From contig NZ_SNZR01000013.1 of the NCBI RefSeq assembly GCF_004363955.1, positions 496,001 through 560,000 of the forward strand: a DNA stretch of 64,000 nucleotides, read 5' to 3'. Every line of letters begins with the position of its first letter. The first letter of the stretch is position 1. The notes under the pieces are model-generated. The model had not been told where the DNA came from. It saw nothing but the letters and a program-made list of their open reading frames with translations, and made no database searches. Source of the stretch: Enterovirga rhinocerotis. GTDB lineage: Bacteria > Pseudomonadota > Alphaproteobacteria > Rhizobiales > Beijerinckiaceae. Positions 44,427 to 52,507 of this stretch are shown here, piece after piece. Both the position numbers and the translations under genes were made by a program.

Positions 44427-46039
44427 GAGGCGCTCTCCCGCGCGGGCTGGTCGGCCGGATCGAGGTGGATCGTCATATCGGCGAGGCGGAGCAGGGCGCC
44501 GTCATGCGTCGCGACGAGGACGAGACGGCTTCTCGCCATGTCCCGCAGCGCGTCTCGGACGAGCGCGGCGGTGGCGGGATCGAGCTTGGCCGTCGGCTCG
44601 TCCGCGATCACGGGGCGGTCCGTCAGAAGGGCGCGGGCGATGGCGATCCGGAGGCGCTGGCCGCCCGAGAGGTTCCCGCCGCCGTTCTCCACCCGCGCGC
44701 CGAGGCCTCCCGGCAGCAGCGTGTCGTCGAGCAGCCCGACCTGCCCGGCCGCGAGAAGGAGCCGCGAGGGCTCGGGCGGGGCGTCGGTGCCCCAGGCGAT
44801 GGCCGCGCCGAGATCGCCGTCCGGAACGTAGCTGTCGGTCGCGGCCCAGGAGACCGTGGCGAGGCCGGGCGCCGCCTCGATGCCGGGTTCGAGACCGGCG
44901 AGACGGCGCAGGAGGGTCGACTTGCCCGAGCCGCTCGCGCCGGACACGGCGACGAGCCCGCCCGGGGGCAGCGCGATCGTTCCCGCGATTCGGTCGAGAT
45001 GCGGCAGGTCAGCGGCTGGCGGAGGAGCCGGCTCGAGGAGCCTGTCGAGTGCGTCGGCCGCCGCGTCTCCCTCCGCCTTGGCGTGATACTGCTCCGCGTA
45101 GCGCCGGAAGGGCGCGAAATACTCGGGCGCGATCATCAGGATGAAGAGGCTCTGCCAGAGCGCGAGATCCGAGAAGCCGGGGATCGAGGCGAGTCCCAGA
45201 TGCCCGAGGCCGAGGAAGACCGCGAGGATCGCGATCGAGAGCGAGGAGAAGAAGTCGATCACGCCCGCGTTGAGGAAGGCGACGCGCAGCACGCCCATCG
45301 TCTCGCCGGCATAGGCGTCGAGACGGATCCTCAGCTTCGCCTCCTCGGCGCCGAGGGCATGATGGGCGAGGATGGTCGGCAGCGTCCGGATGCGGTCGGC
45401 GAATTGCCCGGCGAGGCGTCCGAGCGCCTTCTCCTGCGCTTTCGCGCGGCGCCGGATCGCGTCGCCGATGAAGGCGAAGAAGATGATCATCACCGGCGTC
45501 AGGCCGAGCACGAGCAGGGCGGCCTGCCACGAGACGCCGAGGATCGCGGCGGCGGCGGCGAGTGGGCCGAGCGCGAGCATGAGCCGGGCGACGCGATGGC
45601 CGACGACGAGCGCGGCGATCGATTCGGGATGCCGCTGGAGTCCGACGAGCAATTCGCCGACCGGAACGGCCTGAACCGAGCGCGCGGGCAGAGCCCGGAG
45701 CCGCGCCAGCGCCTCCTCCCGCAGACCATTCGCCACCCCGGCTTCCGTCTCGGCCTGGATGCGGTCGGCGACCCAGCCGGCAAGCGCGGCGAGGACCAGG
45801 AGGAGCGGCGGGGCCGGGACCATCCAGGCCGCGATCTCGGAGCCCATGATCAGGCGGCCGGCAAGCACGGCCGCCGTGCCCGAGAAGCCGAGCCGGAGCA
45901 GCGAGCGGGCCATCTGCCAGGCCAATGCGCGCTTCGTTCCACGCGCGCCGAGCGCGCGGGCTGCAGCGAGTGCCCCCGGAGCCCTGCCATCGGCAGACGG
46001 GGGCGGCCTCGATGACGATGGGCCGGAGAGGTTGGTCAT
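44423..46039 (-). CDS. cydD: CydD, heterodimeric ABC transporter subunit for cytochrome bd assembly
   Basis: This 538-residue partner of CydC has six TM helices followed by an ATPase domain with Walker A SGASGSGKST, signature NLSGGQRLRIAIARALL, Walker B PVIADEPTAKLD and H-loop ATHD. The ATPase is compact: the strand before Walker A and the segment between Walker A and the signature are both shorter than usual. The Q-loop appears to read AATDSYVPDGDL, without Gln. ATG 46039 is preceded by GAGAGG. It diverges from cydA across 158 bases that hold a perfect FNR box. Confidence 0.9.
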   Translation of the reverse strand: MTNLSGPSSSRPPPSADGRAPGALAAARALGARGTKRALAWQMARSLLRLGFSGTAAVLAGRLIMGSEIAAWMVPAPPLLLVLAALAGWVADRIQAETEAGVANGLREEALARLRALPARSVQAVPVGELLVGLQRHPESIAALVVGHRVARLMLALGPLAAAAAILGVSWQAALLVLGLTPVMIIFFAFIGDAIRRRAKAQEKALGRLAGQFADRIRTLPTILAHHALGAEEAKLRIRLDAYAGETMGVLRVAFLNAGVIDFFSSLSIAILAVFLGLGHLGLASIPGFSDLALWQSLFILMIAPEYFAPFRRYAEQYHAKAEGDAAADALDRLLEPAPPPAADLPHLDRIAGTIALPPGGLVAVSGASGSGKSTLLRRLAGLEPGIEAAPGLATVSWAATDSYVPDGDLGAAIAWGTDAPPEPSRLLLAAGQVGLLDDTLLPGGLGARVENGGGNLSGGQRLRIAIARALLTDRPVIADEPTAKLDPATAALVRDALRDMARSRLVLVATHDGALLRLADMTIHLDPADQPARESAS

Positions 46040-46073
46040 GCCGTGCCTCTCTCATGGCGGCAGGAATGCCGGG

Positions 46074-46087
46074 TTGATCCAGATCAA
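46074..46087. promoter_or_regulatory. Perfect FNR box between cydD and cydA
   Basis: TTGATCCAGATCAA matches the FNR consensus fully. Its centre is 41.5 bases from the cydD ATG, where a ribosome site already occupies the would-be -10 region, so activation of cydABX seems likelier (start near 46122). Neither side shows a strong -10 hexamer. Repression of cydDC by the same bound protein is another option. Confidence 0.8.
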
Positions 46088-46197
46088 GTTGGCGGCGGCG
46101 GAGGAGGACTAGGTGGACGAGGAGCCCCAACGCCATGCCGGCGGGCGGGGCGATTGCGGCGCCTCCCGCGAGGAAGGCCGCGCCAGGATGATCCTTG

Positions 46198-47784
46198 ATG
46201 GTCGATCTGCTTCTCGTCGATCTGTCGCGACTGCAATTCGCGCTGACCGCGTTGTACCACTTCCTTTTCGTGCCTCTGACCCTGGGGCTGTCCATCCTCA
46301 TCGCCATGATGGAGACGGTCTATGTCATGACGCGCCGGCCGATCTGGCGCGACATGACGAAATTCTGGGGCGTTCTGTTCGGGATCAACTTCGCGCTCGG
46401 CGTTGCGACCGGCATCACGATGGAATTCCAGTTCGGAATGAACTGGGCGTTCTACTCGCATTACGTCGGCGACGTCTTCGGGGCGCCGCTCGCCATCGAA
46501 GGCCTGATGGCCTTCTTCCTGGAGGCGACCTTCGTCGGCCTGTTCTTCTTCGGCTGGGACAGGCTCTCGGCGCGAGCCCACCTTGTGGTGACGTGGCTCA
46601 TGGCGCTCGGCACGAACTTCTCGGCGCTCTGGATCCTCGTCGCGAACGGCTGGATGCAGAACCCCGTCGGATCGGCCTTCAACGTCGACACGATGCGGAT
46701 GGAGGTCACGGACTTCCTGGCGGTGATCATGAATCCGGTCGCCCAGGCGAAGTTCGTGCACACCGTCTCGGCCGGCTATGTCTGCGCGGCGGCCTTCGTG
46801 CTCGGCGTCTCGAGCTGGTACATGCTGAAGGGCCGTCACGTCGCGCTCGCCAAGCGCTCCTTCGTCATCGCCTCGGCCTTCGGCCTCGCCTCGACCCTGT
46901 CGGTCATCGTGCTCGGCGACGAGAGCGGCTACGCCCTCACCGACAACCAGAAGATGAAGCTCGCCGCCATCGAGGCGATGTGGAAGACGGAGCCGCCGCC
47001 GGCCGACTTCACGGCCTTCGGCATCCCCGATCTGAAGGAGCGCGTGACCCGGTATGCGGTCCATATCCCCTGGGCGATGGGCCTCATCGGGACGCGCTCG
47101 CTCGACAAGCCGATCGAGGGCATCGAGGAACTCGTCGCCAAGGCGGAGGTCCGCATCCGCAACGGCATCCTCGCCTATGACGCGCTCGAGCGGATCAAGG
47201 CCGACCGCACCGACCAGGCTGCCCGCGAGGCCTTCGCCCGCAGCTCGGCCGATCTCGGCTACGCGCTCCTGCTGAAGCGCTTCGTGGCGGATCCCCGGGA
47301 GGCGAGCGAGGCGCAGATCAAGGAGGCGTCCTGGACGACCGTCCCGCACGTGCCCTCGCTGTTCTTCACCTTCCGCATCATGGTCCTGTGCGCCTTCGTG
47401 CTGCTCGCCGTCTTCGCCGTCGCCTTCTGGCACACGATGCGCGAGGAGGAGGCGCCGCGCTGGCTGTTCCGCATGGCCATCATCGCCATGCCGCTGCCCT
47501 GGATCGCGATCGAGTTCGGCTGGTTCGTCGCCGAGGTCGGGCGCCAGCCCTGGATCATCGACGGCGTGTTGCCGACCTTCCTCGCGACCTCGGAACTCGG
47601 TGTCTACAACCTCTTCCTGACGATCGCCGGCTTCACGCTGCTCTACGGCGTGCTCGCGGTGATCGAGGTGAAGCTGATGCTCGCCGCGATCCGCAAGGGC
47701 CCGGACATCTCGCGGGAGGTCGAGGCCATGTTCGCGACGACGCGGGCACCCGCCCGTCCCCTCGCCGTCCAGCCCGCCGAATGA
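46198..47784 (+). CDS. cydA: CydA, cytochrome bd ubiquinol oxidase subunit I
   Basis: This 528-residue membrane subunit binds haems b558, b595 and d and oxidises quinol while reducing O2 with high affinity. Conserved blocks with haem ligands are SRLQFALTALYHFLF (His) and KFVHTVSAGYV (His). The quinol loop is of the long E. coli type: DESGYALTDNQKMKLAAIEAMW is followed by an extended segment including RIRNGILAYDALERIK and LLLKRF. GRQPW appears near residue 445. ATG 46198 follows AGGA by nine bases; a TTG codon just before it is not needed. Confidence 0.97.
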   Translation: MVDLLLVDLSRLQFALTALYHFLFVPLTLGLSILIAMMETVYVMTRRPIWRDMTKFWGVLFGINFALGVATGITMEFQFGMNWAFYSHYVGDVFGAPLAIEGLMAFFLEATFVGLFFFGWDRLSARAHLVVTWLMALGTNFSALWILVANGWMQNPVGSAFNVDTMRMEVTDFLAVIMNPVAQAKFVHTVSAGYVCAAAFVLGVSSWYMLKGRHVALAKRSFVIASAFGLASTLSVIVLGDESGYALTDNQKMKLAAIEAMWKTEPPPADFTAFGIPDLKERVTRYAVHIPWAMGLIGTRSLDKPIEGIEELVAKAEVRIRNGILAYDALERIKADRTDQAAREAFARSSADLGYALLLKRFVADPREASEAQIKEASWTTVPHVPSLFFTFRIMVLCAFVLLAVFAVAFWHTMREEEAPRWLFRMAIIAMPLPWIAIEFGWFVAEVGRQPWIIDGVLPTFLATSELGVYNLFLTIAGFTLLYGVLAVIEVKLMLAAIRKGPDISREVEAMFATTRAPARPLAVQPAE

Positions 47785-47809
47785 CGCCCCAACGCAAGGA
47801 TCGAGGACG

Positions 47810-48964
47810 ATGATCGACTTTCTCTTCGACTACGCCACGCTGCGCGTCGTCTGGTGGCTCCTGCTCGGCCTGCTGCTGGTCGGCTTCGCCGTCACCGACG
47901 GGTTCGACATGGGCGTCGGGGCGCTCCTGCCCTTCGTCGCCAGGACCGATATCGAGCGGCGCGTCGCCATCAACACGATCGGCCCTGTCTGGGAAGGCAA
48001 CCAGGTCTGGTTCATTCTCGGGGGAGGGGCGATCTTCGCCGCCTGGCCGGCGCTCTACGCGCTCAGCTTCTCGGGCTTCTATCTCGCGATGTTCCTGGTC
48101 CTGGCGGCGCTCATCCTGCGGCCGGTCGGCTTCAAGTACCGCTCGAAGAAGGAGGACCCGGTCTGGCGCGCGCGCTGGGACTGGGCCCTGTTCATCGGCG
48201 GCGCGGTGCCGGCCCTGATCTTCGGGGTGGCGGTCGGCAACACCCTGCGCGGGGTGCCCTTCCTCTTCACCGGCGATCTGCGGCCGATCTACGAGGGCAA
48301 TCTCTTCGGCCTGCTGAACCTAGTGGCGCTGTATTGCGGGCTCGTCTCGCTCGCCATGCTGGTCATGCACGGCGCCGCCTGGCTCGCCATGAAGGCGGAC
48401 GGCGTGGTCGTCGATCGCTCCCGGGCCATCGGGACGAAGGCCGCGCTCGCGACGGCGGCGCTGTTCGCCGGCGGCGGGGCTCTCGTCTGGCTCGGCGTCC
48501 TCGGCGGCTATCGCGTGACCTCGCCGATCGACTGGGTCGGGCCGTCCAACCCGCTCGGCAAGACGGTCGTCGCCGATGCCGGCGCCTGGCTCGCGAATTT
48601 CCGGGCCTATCCGCTGCTCTGGCTCGTGCCGGCGCTCGGGATCGCGGCTCCGCTCGCCGCGGCGCTCGGCTTCCTGGCGAACCGGCCCGGCTGGACCTTC
48701 GTCGCCTCGAAGCTCGGCGTCGCCATGATCGTCACGACCGTCGGCGTCGCGATGTTCCCGATCCTGCTGCCGTCGAGCACCCATCCGGGCCATTCGCTCG
48801 CGGTCTTCGACGCCTCCTCGAGCCGGGCGACCCTGCGCAACATGCTGGTCGCGACGGCGATCTTCATGCCGCTCATCCTCGCCTACACCGCCTGGGTCTA
48901 CCGGGTGCTCTGGGGGCGGGTCAGCGAGGACAGCGTCAAGGAAGCCGGAAGCTCGGCCTACTGA
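47810..48964 (+). CDS. cydB: CydB, cytochrome bd ubiquinol oxidase subunit II
   Basis: This 384-residue subunit stabilises the haem-bearing subunit. It has eight to nine TM helices and the family start DYATLRVVWWLLLGLLLVGF with DGFDMGVGALLPF, GPVWEGNQVWFILGGGA and FRSKKEDPVWRARWDW-like KYRSKKEDP. The C-terminal part contains MFPILLPSSTHPGHSL. GAGGACG precedes the ATG. It follows cydA by 25 bases in the same operon. Confidence 0.97.
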   Translation: MIDFLFDYATLRVVWWLLLGLLLVGFAVTDGFDMGVGALLPFVARTDIERRVAINTIGPVWEGNQVWFILGGGAIFAAWPALYALSFSGFYLAMFLVLAALILRPVGFKYRSKKEDPVWRARWDWALFIGGAVPALIFGVAVGNTLRGVPFLFTGDLRPIYEGNLFGLLNLVALYCGLVSLAMLVMHGAAWLAMKADGVVVDRSRAIGTKAALATAALFAGGGALVWLGVLGGYRVTSPIDWVGPSNPLGKTVVADAGAWLANFRAYPLLWLVPALGIAAPLAAALGFLANRPGWTFVASKLGVAMIVTTVGVAMFPILLPSSTHPGHSLAVFDASSSRATLRNMLVATAIFMPLILAYTAWVYRVLWGRVSEDSVKEAGSSAY

Positions 48965-48988
48965 AACGAACGGAAAGGACGAACCGCC

Positions 48989-49120
48989 ATGTGGTACTTC
49001 TCCTGGATCCTCGGCCTCGGGCTCGCCGCGGCCGTCGGCATCCTCAACGCGCTCTGGTACGAATTGCGGACGGTCCGCGAGACGGAGGCCGACGGGACGG
49101 TCGACCTTCCGACGCCGTGA
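48989..49120 (+). CDS. cydX: CydX, small subunit of cytochrome bd
   Basis: This 43-residue single-pass protein starts MWYFSWILGLGLAAA and contains the conserved NALWYE block near residue 20, the CydX signature. CydX holds the haem d site stable in bd oxidases. AAAGGACG lies upstream of ATG 48989. It is six residues longer than E. coli CydX, with an acidic tail. Its TGA overlaps the GTG of the hemerythrin gene (GTGA), tying that gene to the operon. Confidence 0.95.
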   Translation: MWYFSWILGLGLAAAVGILNALWYELRTVRETEADGTVDLPTP

Positions 49121-49662
49121 GCACCTCCGCGCGACAGGGCGCCGGGTCCGGCGGCGACGGGTCGGGGCCGGCCTGCGAGAATCCGGCCGCCTGTCCGATC
49201 GAGACGGGATGCATCGGCGGGCGCTACCTGCCCTGCATCGACGTGGTTCGGGCCCACGAGCATAAGCTCAAGGTCTGTGACGCCCTGGAGGCGATCGCCG
49301 ACGATCTCCCCTCGAGGGTCGACCGGCTCCAATGCCTCGTCGTCGCGAGCTATCTCGTGCCGCTGCTGCGCGAGTGCCATCGCTTCGAGGAGGAGACGGT
49401 CTTTCCGGCCTATGCGCGCAGCCGCGGCACGGGCGCGGTGCTCGATCGCCTCAAGGGAGAGCACCTGATCGACGAAGGCGCCGCGGACGATCTCACGGAC
49501 CTCCTCCTGCAGACGGGCCGCGGCCGGCCCATCGAGAACCCCGAGGCGTTCGGCTACATGCTGCGGGCCTTCTTCGAATCCGCCCGGCGGCACGTCGCCT
49601 TCGAGCGGGACCACGTCCTGCCGGCGATCATCGCCTGCCGCGGGGGGGCCGAGGCGGGATAG
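49117..49662 (+). CDS. Cys-rich hemerythrin-domain protein in the cyd operon
   Basis: This 181-residue protein joins a Cys-rich head (cysteines at about 20, 26, 32 and 40, in CENPAACPIETGC and YLPC) to a hemerythrin HHE four-helix bundle. Likely di-iron ligands are in RAHEHK, CHRFEEE (H-x3-E), GEHLIDE and HVAFERDHV. GTG 49117 overlaps the cydX stop. Hemerythrins bind O2 or NO, and YtfE-type members repair nitrosylated Fe-S centres; both fit a bd oxidase operon in a denitrifying-type bacterium. The head may bind a metal or a cluster. The function is inferred. Confidence 0.85.
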   Translation: MSTSARQGAGSGGDGSGPACENPAACPIETGCIGGRYLPCIDVVRAHEHKLKVCDALEAIADDLPSRVDRLQCLVVASYLVPLLRECHRFEEETVFPAYARSRGTGAVLDRLKGEHLIDEGAADDLTDLLLQTGRGRPIENPEAFGYMLRAFFESARRHVAFERDHVLPAIIACRGGAEAG

Positions 49663-49680
49663 GGTGAAGCGGCGTCGTCC

Positions 49681-50403
49681 TCAGTCCCCGGCTCTGTCGG
49701 CGAGCCTGTCCAGATCGCCGATCGTGACGTGCCGGTTGTGCTCGATCCGGATCAGCCCCTCGGCCCGCAGCCGCGTCAGTTGGCGGCTGATGGTCTCGAT
49801 CGTGAGGCCCAGGAAATCGGCGATGTCGGCCCGCGACAGCGGCAGGTCGAAGGCGGCCGTCCTGCGGTCCGGATCGGCCGTCGGGTCGATGTTCCGGGCG
49901 ATCATCAGGAGGAAGCTCGCGACCTTCTCCGCCGCCGTCTTGCGGCCGAGCATCACCATCCAGTCGCGGGCCTGATCGAGCTCCTTCAGCGTCTGCTCCA
50001 GCAGGCGATGTTCGAGATCGGGCTGCTCGGCCATCATCCGCTCGACGGCGGCGCGGGGGAAGGAGCAGAGCTCGAGCTCGGTCGCGGCCTCCGCCGTCAC
50101 CGCGCTCTCGCGCCGGAACGGACGTCCCAGGAAGTCGGGCGCGAATTGCAGGCCGACGATCTGCTGGCGGCCGTCCGACAGCGTCTTGCTGAGCTTCACG
50201 ACGCCCGACAGGATGTTCGAATAGCGCTCGATGCTCTCCGCGTCCCCGACCAGTTCGCGGCTCGGCTCCGCCTTGTGCTTGACGGAGGAGCGGGCGAGCG
50301 TGGCCAGCTGGTCCGGCGTCAGCGAGCCGCAGATGCCGCGGTGCCGCGCCTCGCATGAGACGCACAGGACCGGAATGCCGGCGGAGTGGATGTCCTTGCG
50401 CAC
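49681..50403 (-). CDS. fnrN: FnrN/FnrL-type oxygen-sensing regulator
   Basis: This 240-residue Crp/Fnr regulator has the oxygen-labile [4Fe-4S] ligands C14, C17 and C25 (CX2CX7C, as in rhizobial FnrN) and C113 in LELCSF. The HTH recognition helix LTIETISRQLTRL has E..SR, which reads TTGAT. It is the best candidate for binding the four FNR-type boxes in this window. GTG 50403 gives the family-typical length; a longer form from ATG 50517 would add an Arg-rich stretch. It converges on the hemerythrin gene. No FNR box is visible in its own upstream 150 bases. Confidence 0.92.
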   Translation of the reverse strand: MRKDIHSAGIPVLCVSCEARHRGICGSLTPDQLATLARSSVKHKAEPSRELVGDAESIERYSNILSGVVKLSKTLSDGRQQIVGLQFAPDFLGRPFRRESAVTAEAATELELCSFPRAAVERMMAEQPDLEHRLLEQTLKELDQARDWMVMLGRKTAAEKVASFLLMIARNIDPTADPDRRTAAFDLPLSRADIADFLGLTIETISRQLTRLRAEGLIRIEHNRHVTIGDLDRLADRAGD

Positions 50404-50568
50404 GACCTCTCGCAGGAGGCGTCCCGATCTCGTGCGAGCCTCTCCGCCAAAGAGCGCCTCTCGCTTCGGCCGGCCACGGTATCGCGAAGACCTAGCACCC
50501 CGATGGGCCGGCGCCAAACAGGCCGGGCTGGAAAGGCCGCCGCGCGGGCCGGGCGTATCGCCGCGCGG

Positions 50569-51207
50569 TCAGAGCGCGCCGGTCCTGAACCACACGCAAT
50601 TGGTCCATGCATTCGCCGGATCCATCGCGCCGCGGCTCCGGGCCTGCATGTTCTGGCGCCCGTCCTCGCCGAGATCGACGGTGATCTTGGCGCCGCCGTC
50701 GATCTGCTCCGAATAGTAGCAGTACTGGCGGCCCGGGGCCTTCTGCTCGCTGGATTCGAAGTTCCAGCCGGTCACGACATGCCCGCCGGCATGCGGCACC
50801 GTCTTGAAGACCGTGAAGGCGGTGTTCACCGCTCCCTGGGAGGCGGGCTGCTGGCCCTGGCCGAGCTGGCCCTCGGTCGGCCGGGGAACCTCCGCCGGCG
50901 GGGAGGCCGCGAGGCGAGATTCGGGATCGAGCTTGACCGTCCCCTCCGTCTTGAGGGTCACGGTGCCGAGGGCGGCGGCGACGGCGCGGGCGACCTTCTC
51001 GCTATCCACCGCCTCCGTCCCGCCGCGGCTATAGGTCCAGCCGACGAGGGCCGCGCCCACACCGATGCCGATCATGGCGCAGACGAGCGCCCAGCCGGCG
51101 AGCCGCCAGAAGGCGGCCTTGGCGTTGAGGATGCGCGCATCGGCCTTGATGCGCGCATTGACCGCGCCGGCCAGGACGCGGTTCTCGGGCGTGTTGGGGA
51201 TCTCCAT
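50569..51207 (-). CDS. Unassigned membrane-anchored protein, 212 residues
   Basis: I recognise no family. One TM helix (WRLAGWALVCAMIGIGVGAALVGW, about residues 34-57 and given here as its core WALVCAMIGIGVGAALVGW) is followed by a predicted periplasmic region. A Pro/Gln-rich linker (about 100-125) leads to a C-terminal domain with GGHVVTGWNFESSEQ, QYCYYSEQ and NCVWFRTGAL. Two cysteines there could form a disulfide. It begins three bases after the stop of the coiled-coil membrane gene, so the two are co-expressed and may form a complex. Confidence 0.7.
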   Translation of the reverse strand: MEIPNTPENRVLAGAVNARIKADARILNAKAAFWRLAGWALVCAMIGIGVGAALVGWTYSRGGTEAVDSEKVARAVAAALGTVTLKTEGTVKLDPESRLAASPPAEVPRPTEGQLGQGQQPASQGAVNTAFTVFKTVPHAGGHVVTGWNFESSEQKAPGRQYCYYSEQIDGGAKITVDLGEDGRQNMQARSRGAMDPANAWTNCVWFRTGAL

Positions 51208-51210
51208 CGC

Positions 51211-52392
51211 CTATCGTCCCGCTTCGATGATCCGAAGCGGCGCTGCCGCTGAGGCGGGCGCGGCCGCGGGCACCTGATTCGGCGGCGCGGCGGGCTTCGC
51301 CCGCTCGATGGCGGCGGCGGCCGTCCGCTCGGCCTCCTCCCGCGCCTCGCGCACGATCTGGGCCGCGAAGGGCTCGAGGATGAAGGCTCCGGCGCGCTCG
51401 TCGAGGACGATGTCGTCCTCCTCGCGCACCCGCTCGACGGCCGTCAGGGCGAGCAGCGTCGCCGCGAGCGAGGCGCCGATCGCCGGGAGGAAGACGAAGA
51501 AGAACAGGAAGGAGTGGATCTCCTTGTCCGTCACCTCTCCCGGGTCCTTGAAGAAGACCATGCCGGTGAAGCTGTGGAGCTGCGAGCGCATCACCGCATC
51601 GCGATAGGCGACCTCGGCCTCGCGAGCCGCCCTGTCGATGGCGGAGCGGTCGAGCGCCGCCCGCTCGGTGCGGGCGGCATCGAGCTGCTTGGAGGCGTCC
51701 TGGCGGTCGCGCTGGGCGGAGGCGAGGCTCTCCGTCATCGCATCCGTGCGCGGATCGGTGGTGCAGCGCGTGCCGGTGACCCGGCGGCCGTCACGGGTCG
51801 TGCTCGTCGTGCGGAAGCAGCGCTGCGGCGGCAGGGCGCCGAGTTCGGAATTGCCGGCCTTCACCCGCGCCTCGGCCTCGGACAGCTGGCCCGCCCGCTG
51901 CTGCACGACGGCATCGGCATCGGTGATCCGGCGGTCCAGCGTGGCCTGGGCGGCCTTGGCCTCGCCGAGCGCGGCCTGGGTCCGGACAGCCTCGGTCAGG
52001 CGCGGCCGGAACATGATCTCGCCGAGCTGGGAGATCGACTTGATGGTGACGGCGGCGGCCCCGATCACACCGATCGCGGCGACGACGCGCAGGATCCGCG
52101 AAGGCTGGGTGCGGATCGAGACCGCGAGGGGAACGCGGCTGAACTCGATCACCCCATAGGCGATCGGCGCCAGCATCATCATCCAGAAGGCCACCGGATC
52201 GGCGCCCGCATACATCGACGCGAACAGCCAGGCGCCGGCGAGCGAGGTCGCGACGATGATCCCCTCGATGGCGAAGGCGAGGACGAGGCGCTTGGTGGAG
52301 ATCGAATAGCCGCGCTTCAGGTCGCGGGCGCGTCTCTCGGCCGCGCGTGCGGTGCGCGGATCGGGGATGGAGAAGGTGACGGCGTCCGCCAT
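51211..52392 (-). CDS. Unassigned membrane protein with long coiled coil, 393 residues
   Basis: An Arg-rich cytoplasmic start precedes two to three TM helices (about 30-110). A long Ala/Gln/Glu/Arg coiled coil (about 120-280) follows, then a TM hairpin (SFLFFFVFLPAIGASLAATLL, core FLFFFVFLPAIGASLAA, near 300) and a charged, Ala/Pro-rich tail. Two cysteines (QRCFRTTS and TRCTTD) interrupt the coiled coil near a hairpin tip. The topology recalls DUF4407 membrane proteins, but I cannot confirm membership. It heads the two-gene unit with the 212-residue protein. Confidence 0.7.
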   Translation of the reverse strand: MADAVTFSIPDPRTARAAERRARDLKRGYSISTKRLVLAFAIEGIIVATSLAGAWLFASMYAGADPVAFWMMMLAPIAYGVIEFSRVPLAVSIRTQPSRILRVVAAIGVIGAAAVTIKSISQLGEIMFRPRLTEAVRTQAALGEAKAAQATLDRRITDADAVVQQRAGQLSEAEARVKAGNSELGALPPQRCFRTTSTTRDGRRVTGTRCTTDPRTDAMTESLASAQRDRQDASKQLDAARTERAALDRSAIDRAAREAEVAYRDAVMRSQLHSFTGMVFFKDPGEVTDKEIHSFLFFFVFLPAIGASLAATLLALTAVERVREEDDIVLDERAGAFILEPFAAQIVREAREEAERTAAAAIERAKPAAPPNQVPAAAPASAAAPLRIIEAGR

Positions 52393-52507
52393 GCGGCCTC
52401 ATGAATGGGATCAGGCGCCGCTCTCCCCCCGGTCCGGCACGTCCTTGAGACCTAGAAGCTGCAAACCGCGACCACAATGCGGCGGCGCACAGCCGTCGCT
52501 CTGCGGC

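Noticed and set aside
46185-46197. TTG 46195 as the cydA start
   Set aside because: ATG 46198 directly follows and has the better-spaced AGGA site; the TTG adds only one residue.
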